DNA from: JBAYOE01 sp050950065
Lineage (GTDB): Bacteria; Spirochaetota; Spirochaetia; Sphaerochaetales; Sphaerochaetaceae
Assembly: GCA_050950065.1 (NCBI GenBank)
Contig: JBMNGX010000002.1
Location: 372,001-436,000, forward strand
DNA: 64,000 bases
Direction: 5' to 3'
Shown: positions 42,329-49,202 of the stretch, piece after piece
Layout: each line of letters starts with the position of its first letter
Position numbering within the stretch: the stretch's first letter is position 1
Program-made: the position numbers and the translations under genes
Notes under the pieces: model-generated
Seen by the model: the letters and a program-made list of their open reading frames with translations, nothing else
What the model was told of the DNA's origin: nothing
The model's database searches: none

Positions 42329-43684
42329 ATCAACAAACCTAACCAGACGGTTCTGAAATCCCATAGTAATAATTCCGGTCTCTCCATTTCTTTGTTTAGC
42401 TAAGATAACTTTAGTCTCTTGGACAGGAAAACCTTCAAAGCTCTCTTGTTGCTCTTGTTGGTCAAAGTCTGATGTGCTTAACCGATCTCGGTGTAATAAG
42501 ATAACTACATCGGCATCTTGTTCAACTGAACCTGAGTCTCTTAAGTTAGCCAAGTTGGGCTCTTTACCCTCTGCATCACGAGATACTTGTGATAAAGCTA
42601 CAATAGGAATTTGCAGCTCTCTTGATAAAGCTTTTAGCGAACGGGAGATTTCAGCAACTTGTTCATGGCGTGGAACATTGGGATTTGATTCGGGATTAAT
42701 AAGACCAATATAGTCTATGAATAAGATTTTAATATCAAATTCCCTTTTCATTCGACGAGCTTGGGTTCTTAAATCAAAAAGCTTAATGTTTGGTGTATCT
42801 TGTAAGTAGAGTTTCCCTTCATAAATTCTACTTGCTGCATCGATGATGCTGCTGATATCTTGGTTTCTTAAGATTGCAGAACGGATTCTTTTTGAATCAA
42901 CGTGAGCTTCTGCTGCTAAAATCCTCTCCATAATCGCCATGCTTGTCATCTCAGCTGAGAAAAAGCCTGTTGGTATTTTTCTTCTAATGGCGATATCTAT
43001 TGCCATTGAGATGGCAAAGGCAGTCTTTCCAACTGATGGACGGGCCCCAATGACGATGAACTCCGAAGGCTGAAAGCCTCCAGTCATCTCATCAAGTTGT
43101 TGGAAACCTGATTTAACTCCATCTTTATTGCCATGTTTGGCCCGCTCCATTAGCCTATCTACTGTTTTGTTTACTAATGTTGAACTTTCTAAGTAGCGGT
43201 CGGTAAACGAACCAGTGGTTGCTTGAACATCACTTAATCTTTGCTCACTCTCATCTAGTAGATAAGATATGTTTTGGGATTCATCAAATGCATCAATTTG
43301 CATTTTAGAACCAACATCCAACAAGATTCTTCTTAATGAATAGGAGCGGACAATATCGGCATAGTAGGTGGCGTTGGTTGTGGTGGGAACATCACTAGTT
43401 AGAGAAGCTATGTAAGCCATCCCACCACACTCATCTAGAAGGTTTTTACTTTTTAAGTAGTCAGTTATGGTTATTAGGTCAATTGTTTTTGTGTAGTTCT
43501 CTTGATGAAACGTAATAATTGCATCGTAAAGAGCTTGATGAGATCTTTTATAAAAATCATCTTTCCGTAAGGTCTCACTAACTTCACTAAAGGCGCTATG
43601 ACTTAAAAGTATAGCACCAAGGACAGCTCGTTCAGCCTCATCGTTGTGAGGAGGAACTCGTCCAACAGTTGACCCATAAGCCAT
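42317..43684 (-). CDS. dnaB: Replicative DNA helicase DnaB
   Basis: 455 residues. The N-terminal helical domain starts VPPHNDEAERAVLGAILL; the RecA-like ATPase domain has Walker A VIGARPSVGKTAFAISMA (about residue 216), FFSAEM, Walker B IKILFIDYIGLI, and the SQVSRDAEGKEPNLANLRDSGSVEQDADVVILLHR arginine-finger region. No intein is present. It is the last gene of the rpsF-ssb-rpsR-membrane protein-rplI-dnaB operon, 3 nt after rplI. Confidence 0.97.
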   Translation of the reverse strand: MAYGSTVGRVPPHNDEAERAVLGAILLSHSAFSEVSETLRKDDFYKRSHQALYDAIITFHQENYTKTIDLITITDYLKSKNLLDECGGMAYIASLTSDVPTTTNATYYADIVRSYSLRRILLDVGSKMQIDAFDESQNISYLLDESEQRLSDVQATTGSFTDRYLESSTLVNKTVDRLMERAKHGNKDGVKSGFQQLDEMTGGFQPSEFIVIGARPSVGKTAFAISMAIDIAIRRKIPTGFFSAEMTSMAIMERILAAEAHVDSKRIRSAILRNQDISSIIDAASRIYEGKLYLQDTPNIKLFDLRTQARRMKREFDIKILFIDYIGLINPESNPNVPRHEQVAEISRSLKALSRELQIPIVALSQVSRDAEGKEPNLANLRDSGSVEQDADVVILLHRDRLSTSDFDQQEQQESFEGFPVQETKVILAKQRNGETGIITMGFQNRLVRFVDLER

Positions 43685-43687
43685 CTC

Positions 43688-44311
43688 TTACTCCTTATCT
43701 TCTTCCTTCTCTTCTACTTCTTCTTCTTTAGTTTCAACCTCTTCTACTTTTTCTTCAACCTTTTTAGTAGTTTTCTTAGGTTTTTCTTTAGTTTCAGCAA
43801 CTATCTCTTCTTTTTCACTTTCAGCTTTGGCAGCAGCTTCTTCAGCTTGTTTTTTCTTTAAAAGAGCTTCGCTAGTTACAATTAGATTCAACTCAGCAGT
43901 CTCCCCTTCATAGAGGCGAACTCTTACTTTGTAATCACCAATCATTCTAATAGCATGAGTTTCAACTTCAATTCTCTTTCTCTCTACATCAATGCCCTCT
44001 TTAGCTAATGCTTCTTGGATTATGGCACTGGTAACAGAACCAAAAAGCCTTCCTGTATCACCAGCTGTAACAACAACTGTTAGAGTCATATCATCTAGGC
44101 GCTCTTTAGTAGATGCAGCAGCTTTTCTTTTTTCCTCTTTTCTTTTTTCAATAGCTTCAGCACGAGAGGCAAAAACTGCTTGGTTTGCTTTATTAAAATG
44201 GACAGCTAACCCCTTTGGAAGGAGGTAGTTACGTCCATAACCCCTTTTAACAACAACGATATCCCCCTCTTCTCCAAGGTTAGGGACATCTTGGTTTAAT
44301 ATTACTTTCAT
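43688..44311 (-). CDS. rplI: Ribosomal protein bL9 with charged C-terminal tail
   Basis: About 207 residues against the usual ~150. The bL9 N-domain is intact (MKVILNQDVPNLGEEGDIVVVKRGYGRNYLLPKGLAV), followed by the connecting helix and C-domain (DTGRLFGSVTSAIIQEALAKEGIDVERKRIE). From about residue 150, a Lys/Glu-rich low-complexity tail follows (KEKPKKTTKKVEEKVEEVET and then almost only Glu and Lys). ATG 44311 chosen because the product then begins with the invariant MKVIL; GGAG lies upstream. Confidence 0.95.
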   Translation of the reverse strand: MKVILNQDVPNLGEEGDIVVVKRGYGRNYLLPKGLAVHFNKANQAVFASRAEAIEKRKEEKRKAAASTKERLDDMTLTVVVTAGDTGRLFGSVTSAIIQEALAKEGIDVERKRIEVETHAIRMIGDYKVRVRLYEGETAELNLIVTSEALLKKKQAEEAAAKAESEKEEIVAETKEKPKKTTKKVEEKVEEVETKEEEVEEKEEDKE

Positions 44312-44328
44312 ATGAATCATTCTCCTTA

Positions 44329-45276
44329 TCAAACTTTTCTCAATTTGACCCACGTCTCTGAAATACCCAATAAGGGTAGTCCAAGTAGTGGGAGTACATT
44401 AATCGGTGGTATCACCATTAGAATAAGGGCAAAAATGTAAATCCTAGTTGCACTGATCATTTCACTCTTTTTTCTAATTAAGTAAGTTACTATTGCTATT
44501 CCTTGTACCATGTAGGCAAGTAACAAGACTCCTCCAATGTTCCATCCTAAAGTCTCAATTGGTACCATATTAATAAATGCGCTAAACAAAACTAAAGTTA
44601 AGCTTATTAAAAATGGCCAAATGGTAATTTCAGGAAGACTAAAATTGGATAACTTATCTTGAAACTCGACGTTATTGCGATTTTGCATCTGCTTAGTTAT
44701 AAAAACAGAGAGGGCAAATTGTCCTACAAAGAGGGGTAAAAAGCCCAACCTAATAAGTTTTACTAATGAGGCAAATATAGAACTTTCATCTAAACCTAAG
44801 GGAAGCGATTCAGAAAAGACTACTGGAATTGCACTTTTAACTGCTTGGTAATAAACTTCTGCAGTTACTGAGGCAACTTCACTATTTGTCTTAAACCAAA
44901 TCATTAAAGAAAACCCATAAAAGGCTGCAAACAAAGTTGCATAGAGTAATTTCTCAATAGTAGAACGTTTAATGATTATAAAGATGGCAGTCCCAACTAA
45001 TAAGGTTATTGGTAAAAATAGGCCAACTAAAATTGTCCCACTTATATAAGGTTCACTTAGAACCGGAGCATAACCAATTATATGGTAGCCAGTTAAAGCA
45101 ACAGCAACAACTCCGACTGGAATTAAAGCCCACCGATCGCTAGGTAACTTAGGGGCGACAAAGAGCAATGGGATTATAAAAAGGGTCGACGTTGCACTCA
45201 TCTTGTAAAGAAAAAATGAGATAATTACTGCAAGTAGGCCCGATCTGATTGTGACCATCGTCTCCTTATCCATCAA
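44329..45276 (-). CDS. DUF2232-like polytopic membrane protein
   Basis: 315 residues with about eight hydrophobic segments spread evenly. No catalytic motif. A membrane protein of this kind (DUF2232/YybS-like) is often encoded between rpsR and rplI in spirochaetes and Firmicutes, which is the main reason for the label. It sits 9 nt after rpsR and about 15 nt before rplI. Function unknown. Confidence 0.65.
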   Translation of the reverse strand: MMDKETMVTIRSGLLAVIISFFLYKMSATSTLFIIPLLFVAPKLPSDRWALIPVGVVAVALTGYHIIGYAPVLSEPYISGTILVGLFLPITLLVGTAIFIIIKRSTIEKLLYATLFAAFYGFSLMIWFKTNSEVASVTAEVYYQAVKSAIPVVFSESLPLGLDESSIFASLVKLIRLGFLPLFVGQFALSVFITKQMQNRNNVEFQDKLSNFSLPEITIWPFLISLTLVLFSAFINMVPIETLGWNIGGVLLLAYMVQGIAIVTYLIRKKSEMISATRIYIFALILMVIPPINVLPLLGLPLLGISETWVKLRKV

Positions 45277-45284
45277 CTAAGCTC

Positions 45285-45581
45285 CTATTGTTTATCAAAT
45301 GGGAGGTAAGCTAAAACACGAGCTCTTTTAATTTCAGTTGTTAATGCTCTTTGGTGTTTAGCACAGTTCCCTGTAATTCTTGCAGGAAGAATTTTACCCC
45401 TTTCGGTAACATAGCGGCGTAACATATCGGGGTTTTTGTAATCTGCTACTAAGTTTTGGGTACAAAACTTACATACTTTCTTTTTAAATGGTCCTCGACG
45501 TGGATTAAAACGTCTTTGACCTCTAGAGTCATCTCTATCTCTGTCTCTTGCGCTATCGGCAAAGTCTTTATCATCACGCAT
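45285..45581 (-). CDS. rpsR: Ribosomal protein bS18, zinc-binding form
   Basis: 98 residues. Core VCKFCTQNLVADYKNPDMLRRYVTERGKILPARITGNCAKHQRALTTEIKRARVLAYLPF is canonical. CKFC plus the C in GNCAKHQ give the Cys-containing (C+) zinc-capable form. A 30-residue Arg/Asp-rich N-terminal extension precedes the core. Located between ssb and the membrane-protein gene. Confidence 0.96.
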   Translation of the reverse strand: MRDDKDFADSARDRDRDDSRGQRRFNPRRGPFKKKVCKFCTQNLVADYKNPDMLRRYVTERGKILPARITGNCAKHQRALTTEIKRARVLAYLPFDKQ

Positions 45582-45604
45582 AATAGTTTTCTCCTAACTT
45601 ATCC

Positions 45605-46054
45605 CTAAAAGGGGATATCATCATCAAATTGTTCAGGACCTGGGAAGCCTTGGTTTGAGCTCTTTTGTTCAACACTCTCTCTTGGCTGAGAACTTTGTTG
45701 AGTGTAGTTGCCCCCACCCCCACCAGTACCTGGTGCAAGAAGCTGAACGTTGTTAGCAACAACTTCAACTCTACTTCTTGGCTGCCCATCTTGTTCCCAT
45801 CTATTTTGGCGAAGTTCGCCTAAGATGCTCACTTGTCTCCCTTTAGTTAAATAGGGATTAAGGGCTTCTGCCTGTCTACCCCAAACAGTGATGTCAAAAA
45901 AGTGTGCTTCCTCTTCCCACTGATCACCGGACCTCTTATTTCGGTTTACAGCAATTGAAAAGCGCCCAACGGCAGTTCCGCCGCCAGTATATTTTAGCTC
46001 ACTATCACGGGTAAGACGACCGATGAGCACAACGATATTGGTATCATTAGCCAT
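45605..46054 (-). CDS. ssb: Single-stranded DNA-binding protein
   Basis: 149 residues. OB-fold N-terminus (NIVVLIGRLTRDSELKYTGGGTAVGRFSIAVNR, FFDITVWGRQAEALNPYLTKGRQVSILGELR), a Gly/Gln/Ser-rich linker from about residue 110, and the acidic tip FDDDIPF that recruits partner proteins. Lies between rpsF and rpsR, the common bacterial order. Confidence 0.97.
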   Translation of the reverse strand: MANDTNIVVLIGRLTRDSELKYTGGGTAVGRFSIAVNRNKRSGDQWEEEAHFFDITVWGRQAEALNPYLTKGRQVSILGELRQNRWEQDGQPRSRVEVVANNVQLLAPGTGGGGGNYTQQSSQPRESVEQKSSNQGFPGPEQFDDDIPF

Positions 46055-46076
46055 GGTTTAACTCCTGTAAAAAGAT

Positions 46077-46358
46077 TTAGGCCTCTTTGTTAACAAATAG
46101 GAACTTTAAAACTGGAAGCATCAATTTAAAAGAGTTGTTAAAATTGTTAATTAGAGCTGGATCAGCTTTAAGCTCAAAAAAGTAGTAGTGACCCTTATCT
46201 TGTTTTCTGATTGGATATGCAAGATTTCTCAATCCCATATCGTCTTGTTTGGTAATCTCGACGTTTGCATTTTTGAATTGTGCAAGAATTAATTCGAGAC
46301 CTTTGGCCGTCTCTTCCTCATTAGAGTCAAAGATGACGGTAAATTCATATTCTCTCAT
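46077..46358 (-). CDS. rpsF: Ribosomal protein bS6
   Basis: 93 residues. MREYEFTVIFDSNEEE start, LAYPIRKQDKGHYYFFELKADP central strand pair. bS6 and bS18 bind the central 16S domain as a pair, and both genes are in this operon. AAGGAGGAG precedes the ATG. The leader contains a hairpin (46383-46399). Confidence 0.95.
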   Translation of the reverse strand: MREYEFTVIFDSNEEETAKGLELILAQFKNANVEITKQDDMGLRNLAYPIRKQDKGHYYFFELKADPALINNFNNSFKLMLPVLKFLFVNKEA

Positions 46359-46382
46359 ATCTCCTCCTTATGGACGTTTTTG

Positions 46383-46434
46383 ATCCACTTAATGTGGATA
46401 AAGAGGTCTAAAACACAAAATTTAGTTAAGACAA
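46383..46434 (-). promoter_or_regulatory. rpsF operon promoter and leader hairpin
   Basis: TTGTCT (46429-46434), 17-nt spacer, TTAGAC (46406-46411), then a hairpin ATCCAC-ATTAA-GTGGAT (46383-46399) at the predicted 5' end of the mRNA. The hairpin includes the 9-mer TTATCCACA (46393-46401), identical to the DnaA-box consensus. S6:S18 autoregulation through the rpsF leader is known in other bacteria; which protein binds here is open. Confidence 0.45.
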
Positions 46435-46441
46435 TTAAAAA

Positions 46442-46459
46442 CCGCCAACTAAATGGCGG
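46442..46459 (-). terminator. Terminator after the AURKAIP1-like gene
   Basis: On the minus strand CCGCCA-TTTAGT-TGGCGG forms a 6-bp GC-rich stem, followed by TTTTTAATTG; flanking A/T runs extend the pairing. The + strand side also has TTTT, so it may work in both directions. Confidence 0.8.
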
Positions 46460-46481
46460 CTTTTAAGTTGAGCTGCCTTAT

Positions 46482-46574
46482 CTATTTCTTATTTTTGTGT
46501 CTGTTCTTTCTAAGTTTTTTCTTTCTCTTGTGTGTTGCAATCTTATGTCTTTTTCTTTTTCTTCCGCAAGGCAC
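46482..46574 (-). CDS. AURKAIP1/COX24-like 30-residue ribosomal peptide
   Basis: A 30-codon gene: GTG start, AGGAG seven bases upstream, TAG stop, followed at once by an intrinsic terminator. The peptide is almost entirely basic (begins MPCGRKRKRHKIATHKRKK, ends RKNRHKNKK), with the R-K-R-K-R-H-K-[IM]-x-x-H-K-R-K-K pattern of the AURKAIP1/COX24 (mS38-like) domain. This domain is annotated as tiny ribosome-associated proteins in spirochaetes and Bacteroidetes. Family identity is from the pattern; ribosome association is inferred from the family and from the neighbouring ribosomal operon. Confidence 0.8.
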   Translation of the reverse strand: MPCGRKRKRHKIATHKRKKKLRKNRHKNKK

Positions 46575-46925
46575 TTTTATGCTCCTAATATAATAAAATT
46601 ATCAATTTAAATACAGAAAGTTGACACGCCATTATGCTATTTAGAGACTATTTCGTCAAGAGTAGCATAAGCAAGAACTAATAATCTCCTTAAATTTTTT
46701 AACATTCAATGAATATCTTCTACTCCAAAGGCTTACTTAAACGCTACTATTAAATCACTAATCTAGGTCTTACTAAATCTTCAACACCTTAGATGAATCT
46801 TTAGGAAAATATAAGCCATTTTTTGTCATCTATTATGACAATATCAGTAAACAAGTTTATAATTTTAATGTAACAACTTCTCATCGTTGTTGTTTAATTC
46901 TACTAGATGTATTATTGAGGTGGGT
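46575..46925. other. Long intergenic region with two dyads
   Basis: About 350 bases, unusually long for this window and AT-rich. It holds the upstream region of the AURKAIP1-like gene (minus) and of murD (plus). Two dyads are visible: TTATGCTA/TAGCATAA (46632-46639 and 46663-46670) and TTGTCAT-CTATT-ATGACAA (46823-46841). The rest shows no ORF with an SD and no RNA fold I can support. Confidence 0.5.
46823..46863 (+). promoter_or_regulatory. murD promoter with overlapping palindrome
   Basis: ATGACA (46835-46840), 17-nt spacer, TATAAT (46858-46863). The perfect 7-bp-arm palindrome TTGTCAT-CTATT-ATGACAA (46823-46841) covers the -35, as a repressor operator would. Confidence 0.55.
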
Positions 46926-48221
46926 ATGAAGGTATTGATTTATGGGCTGGGTACACTTGGGGGTGGATTTTCAGCTGCATCTTATTTTCTCAACAAAGGA
47001 CACCGAGTAACTATTACCGATTTAAGAGGTGAAAAAGAACTTGGAGATCCGTTACGCTTACTTAAAGAGCGAGGAGCTAAAGCTGTTTGTGGAAAACACG
47101 ATCAACAAGATTTTATTGAGGCAGATTTAGTTGTTAAAAATCCAGCTGTTCCTATAGACTCTCCTTTTCTGTCTTTAGCCAAGAAAGTTACTACAGACAT
47201 CACCTACTTAATGCAAAGCCCTTTAACTAAAGAGATAAAAACTATTGCAGTTACTGGAACAAAAGGTAAAACAACTACTGTAGCAACTGCAGCTCACATT
47301 CTTAATAAAGCTAACCATGAAACTTTACAGTTTGGTAATATGGGAATTAGTGGTTTTGCAATATTGGAAGAGTTAGAAAAAAGATACGTAGATGAAAAAC
47401 CGATGCCCGAATATTTAATATGTGAACTCTCTTCTTGGCAAATTAGAGATTTATATTACACCTTAGATAAAGAACAACTTTTAAGTTTTAAAATAGTTTT
47501 ACTAACAAGCTTATTTGCTGATCACTTAAACACTTATGCCGACTTTAACAGTTACAAAGAGGATAAATGGCTCTTATTAAGAGGCAAAAAAGGGCGTTTA
47601 ATTATTAGTGAAAATGATTTAGAGGAGTTTGAAAACCTAAAGAATGTACGCACTATTGAATCTTTTAGTGGTGCATTAGAACAAACTATGCGTAACCGCC
47701 CTACTTGGGCTATTTGTAAAAGTTTAGGTTTAGGTAATAAACAAATTTTAAGTGCTTTAAATACCTTCAGAGGAGTTCCCCATCGCCAAGAGCAGTTGGG
47801 AGTTCACAACAACATTGTTTTTATCAACGACTCATCAGCAACAATTCCAGAGGCTGTGAATTTCACCCTATTATCAATACCGTGGCCCTTTCATTTAGTT
47901 TGTGGAGGTGCTGATAAAAACTTAAAAGTTGATGCAATGATTACTCCTTTAAAGAATGCTTTGCATGTCCACCTCTTAGATGGAACATTTACCCAAAACA
48001 AACTACTTCCTCTATTAAAAAAGGAGAACATCCCCTTTAGTGGCCCTTTTGACTCAATGGAGAGTGCTTTTGCCTCAGCATACCAAAAGGCTACTGAATC
48101 TTTAGATGTTCATAAAACAGTAGCTGTGGTGCTCTCTCCAGGGGCTGCCAGTTTTGGCATATTTAATCATGAATTTGATCGAGGGGAACAATTTAGAGAA
48201 CTTTATAATAAGTTAAACTAA
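46926..48221 (+). CDS. murD: UDP-N-acetylmuramoyl-L-alanine:D-glutamate ligase
   Basis: About 431 residues. N-terminal Rossmann-like UDP-binding part (MKVLIYGLGTLGGGFSAASYFL), ATP-binding motif VTGTKGKTTTVAT, a central ELSSWQIRD motif, LTSLFADHLNTY, the RGVPHRQE motif and the C-terminal FINDSSATIPEA and LSPGAASFGIF that mark MurD. It adds D-Glu to the peptidoglycan precursor in the cytoplasm. Start ATG 46926 (SD GAGGTGGG) is preferred to an in-frame codon 39 nt upstream. Its end overlaps a convergent FemABX-type gene, another peptidoglycan function. Confidence 0.93.
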   Translation: MKVLIYGLGTLGGGFSAASYFLNKGHRVTITDLRGEKELGDPLRLLKERGAKAVCGKHDQQDFIEADLVVKNPAVPIDSPFLSLAKKVTTDITYLMQSPLTKEIKTIAVTGTKGKTTTVATAAHILNKANHETLQFGNMGISGFAILEELEKRYVDEKPMPEYLICELSSWQIRDLYYTLDKEQLLSFKIVLLTSLFADHLNTYADFNSYKEDKWLLLRGKKGRLIISENDLEEFENLKNVRTIESFSGALEQTMRNRPTWAICKSLGLGNKQILSALNTFRGVPHRQEQLGVHNNIVFINDSSATIPEAVNFTLLSIPWPFHLVCGGADKNLKVDAMITPLKNALHVHLLDGTFTQNKLLPLLKKENIPFSGPFDSMESAFASAYQKATESLDVHKTVAVVLSPGAASFGIFNHEFDRGEQFRELYNKLN

Positions 48222-49199
48222 TCGGTGCTTTTTGTAACGGTAGTTTTCCACTTTCACAAACATTTTGTGTAAAGTTGGTTTTATTATGTAATCAGAAGAA
48301 GGATAGCGGTACAAGATCTCCCCTCCAAAGCTCGTTTTAAATAAATCTAGGTTTTTAAGGTTTTGGTTTCTGTTATTAGGACCACTAATGCCCATTAAAT
48401 CGTAAAACTTTAAATTATTTTCAGATAAGTATTTTATTATAAAATTTTGGAGGTGGTAACTTGCTGGATAATCTAAATCCTTTTTAGTAGTTCCATATAG
48501 GTAATAAGATCCTTCTAAACCAATTAAAACCATAGCTGCAGCAACTAAAGTGTTTTCATCGTAAACTAAAAATAATTTAGACTCTGCCCCACTCCCTTTT
48601 GTATTTAGAATATGTTTTAAATACTCTTTAGATCTCAAAGAGTAGTGTTGGTTTTTACCTTCACTTTTATATAAAGAGTAAAAGTTTTCAAACTGACTCT
48701 CTTCTTTTGATACTTTGAATGTAAGATTCTCTTTTTTTAAATTTCTTATGGCTCTTTTTTTATAGTCCTCTTTTATTTTCTCATACCCTTTTTCTAAATT
48801 AATTCGAACTGTAGCTTCTACCATCACTGAGTAGTTGTTGAAAAAGAGTTTGTTAGAAGTGTGATTAAAATAACCAAAAGGTAAGTCAAATCTTATAAAG
48901 AGTGTTTTTTTAGGAAGAAGATAAGTTAGTTTTTCACCTAGTTGTTCAACAATAGGGAGAAATTTATCTTGCTCTAGTTCTATTTGAGGAGCTAATGGGG
49001 CATAAGCAATGTAATAATTTAAAGGAAGTTTTTTTAATAGTATTAACAAAGAGTGCCCCTTTTTATTTATTTCAAATGAAAAGGGGGCACTACTCCAATT
49101 ACTAAAAGATTTTACTTTTGCCCAAAATGGGCTTTGATAAGGATCTAGATCACAATTAAGCTCATTTAAAGAAATCCTTTTGAGCTTGGTAATAATCAT
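48213..49199 (-). CDS. FemABX-family aminoacyltransferase-like protein
   Basis: 328 residues built as two GNAT-like halves, as in FemA/FemX proteins. Visible signatures are the N-terminal SPFWAKVKSFSNW, the YKKRAIRNLKKENL region, LVAAAMVLIGLEGSYYLYGTT, and the C-terminal FYDLMGISGPNNRNQNLKNLDLFKTSFGGE, which matches the FemABX 'G..F K..FGG' end motif. FemABX enzymes add amino acids from aminoacyl-tRNA to peptidoglycan bridges or related substrates. Adjacent convergent murD supports an envelope role. It starts just after metG ends (3 nt), so it is cotranscribed with metG. Confidence 0.8.
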   Translation of the reverse strand: MIITKLKRISLNELNCDLDPYQSPFWAKVKSFSNWSSAPFSFEINKKGHSLLILLKKLPLNYYIAYAPLAPQIELEQDKFLPIVEQLGEKLTYLLPKKTLFIRFDLPFGYFNHTSNKLFFNNYSVMVEATVRINLEKGYEKIKEDYKKRAIRNLKKENLTFKVSKEESQFENFYSLYKSEGKNQHYSLRSKEYLKHILNTKGSGAESKLFLVYDENTLVAAAMVLIGLEGSYYLYGTTKKDLDYPASYHLQNFIIKYLSENNLKFYDLMGISGPNNRNQNLKNLDLFKTSFGGEILYRYPSSDYIIKPTLHKMFVKVENYRYKKHRLV

Positions 49200-49202
49200 T
49201 GC

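Noticed and set aside
43690..43860. Short tandem repeat or assembly artefact in the Lys/Glu-rich tail of rplI
   Set aside because: The DNA is not an exact repeat and codons vary; it reads as a genuine low-complexity protein tail.
46393..46401. Replication origin suggested by a perfect DnaA box
   Set aside because: Only a single box, inside a leader hairpin; no cluster of boxes, no dnaA/dnaN and no AT-rich unwinding region attached.
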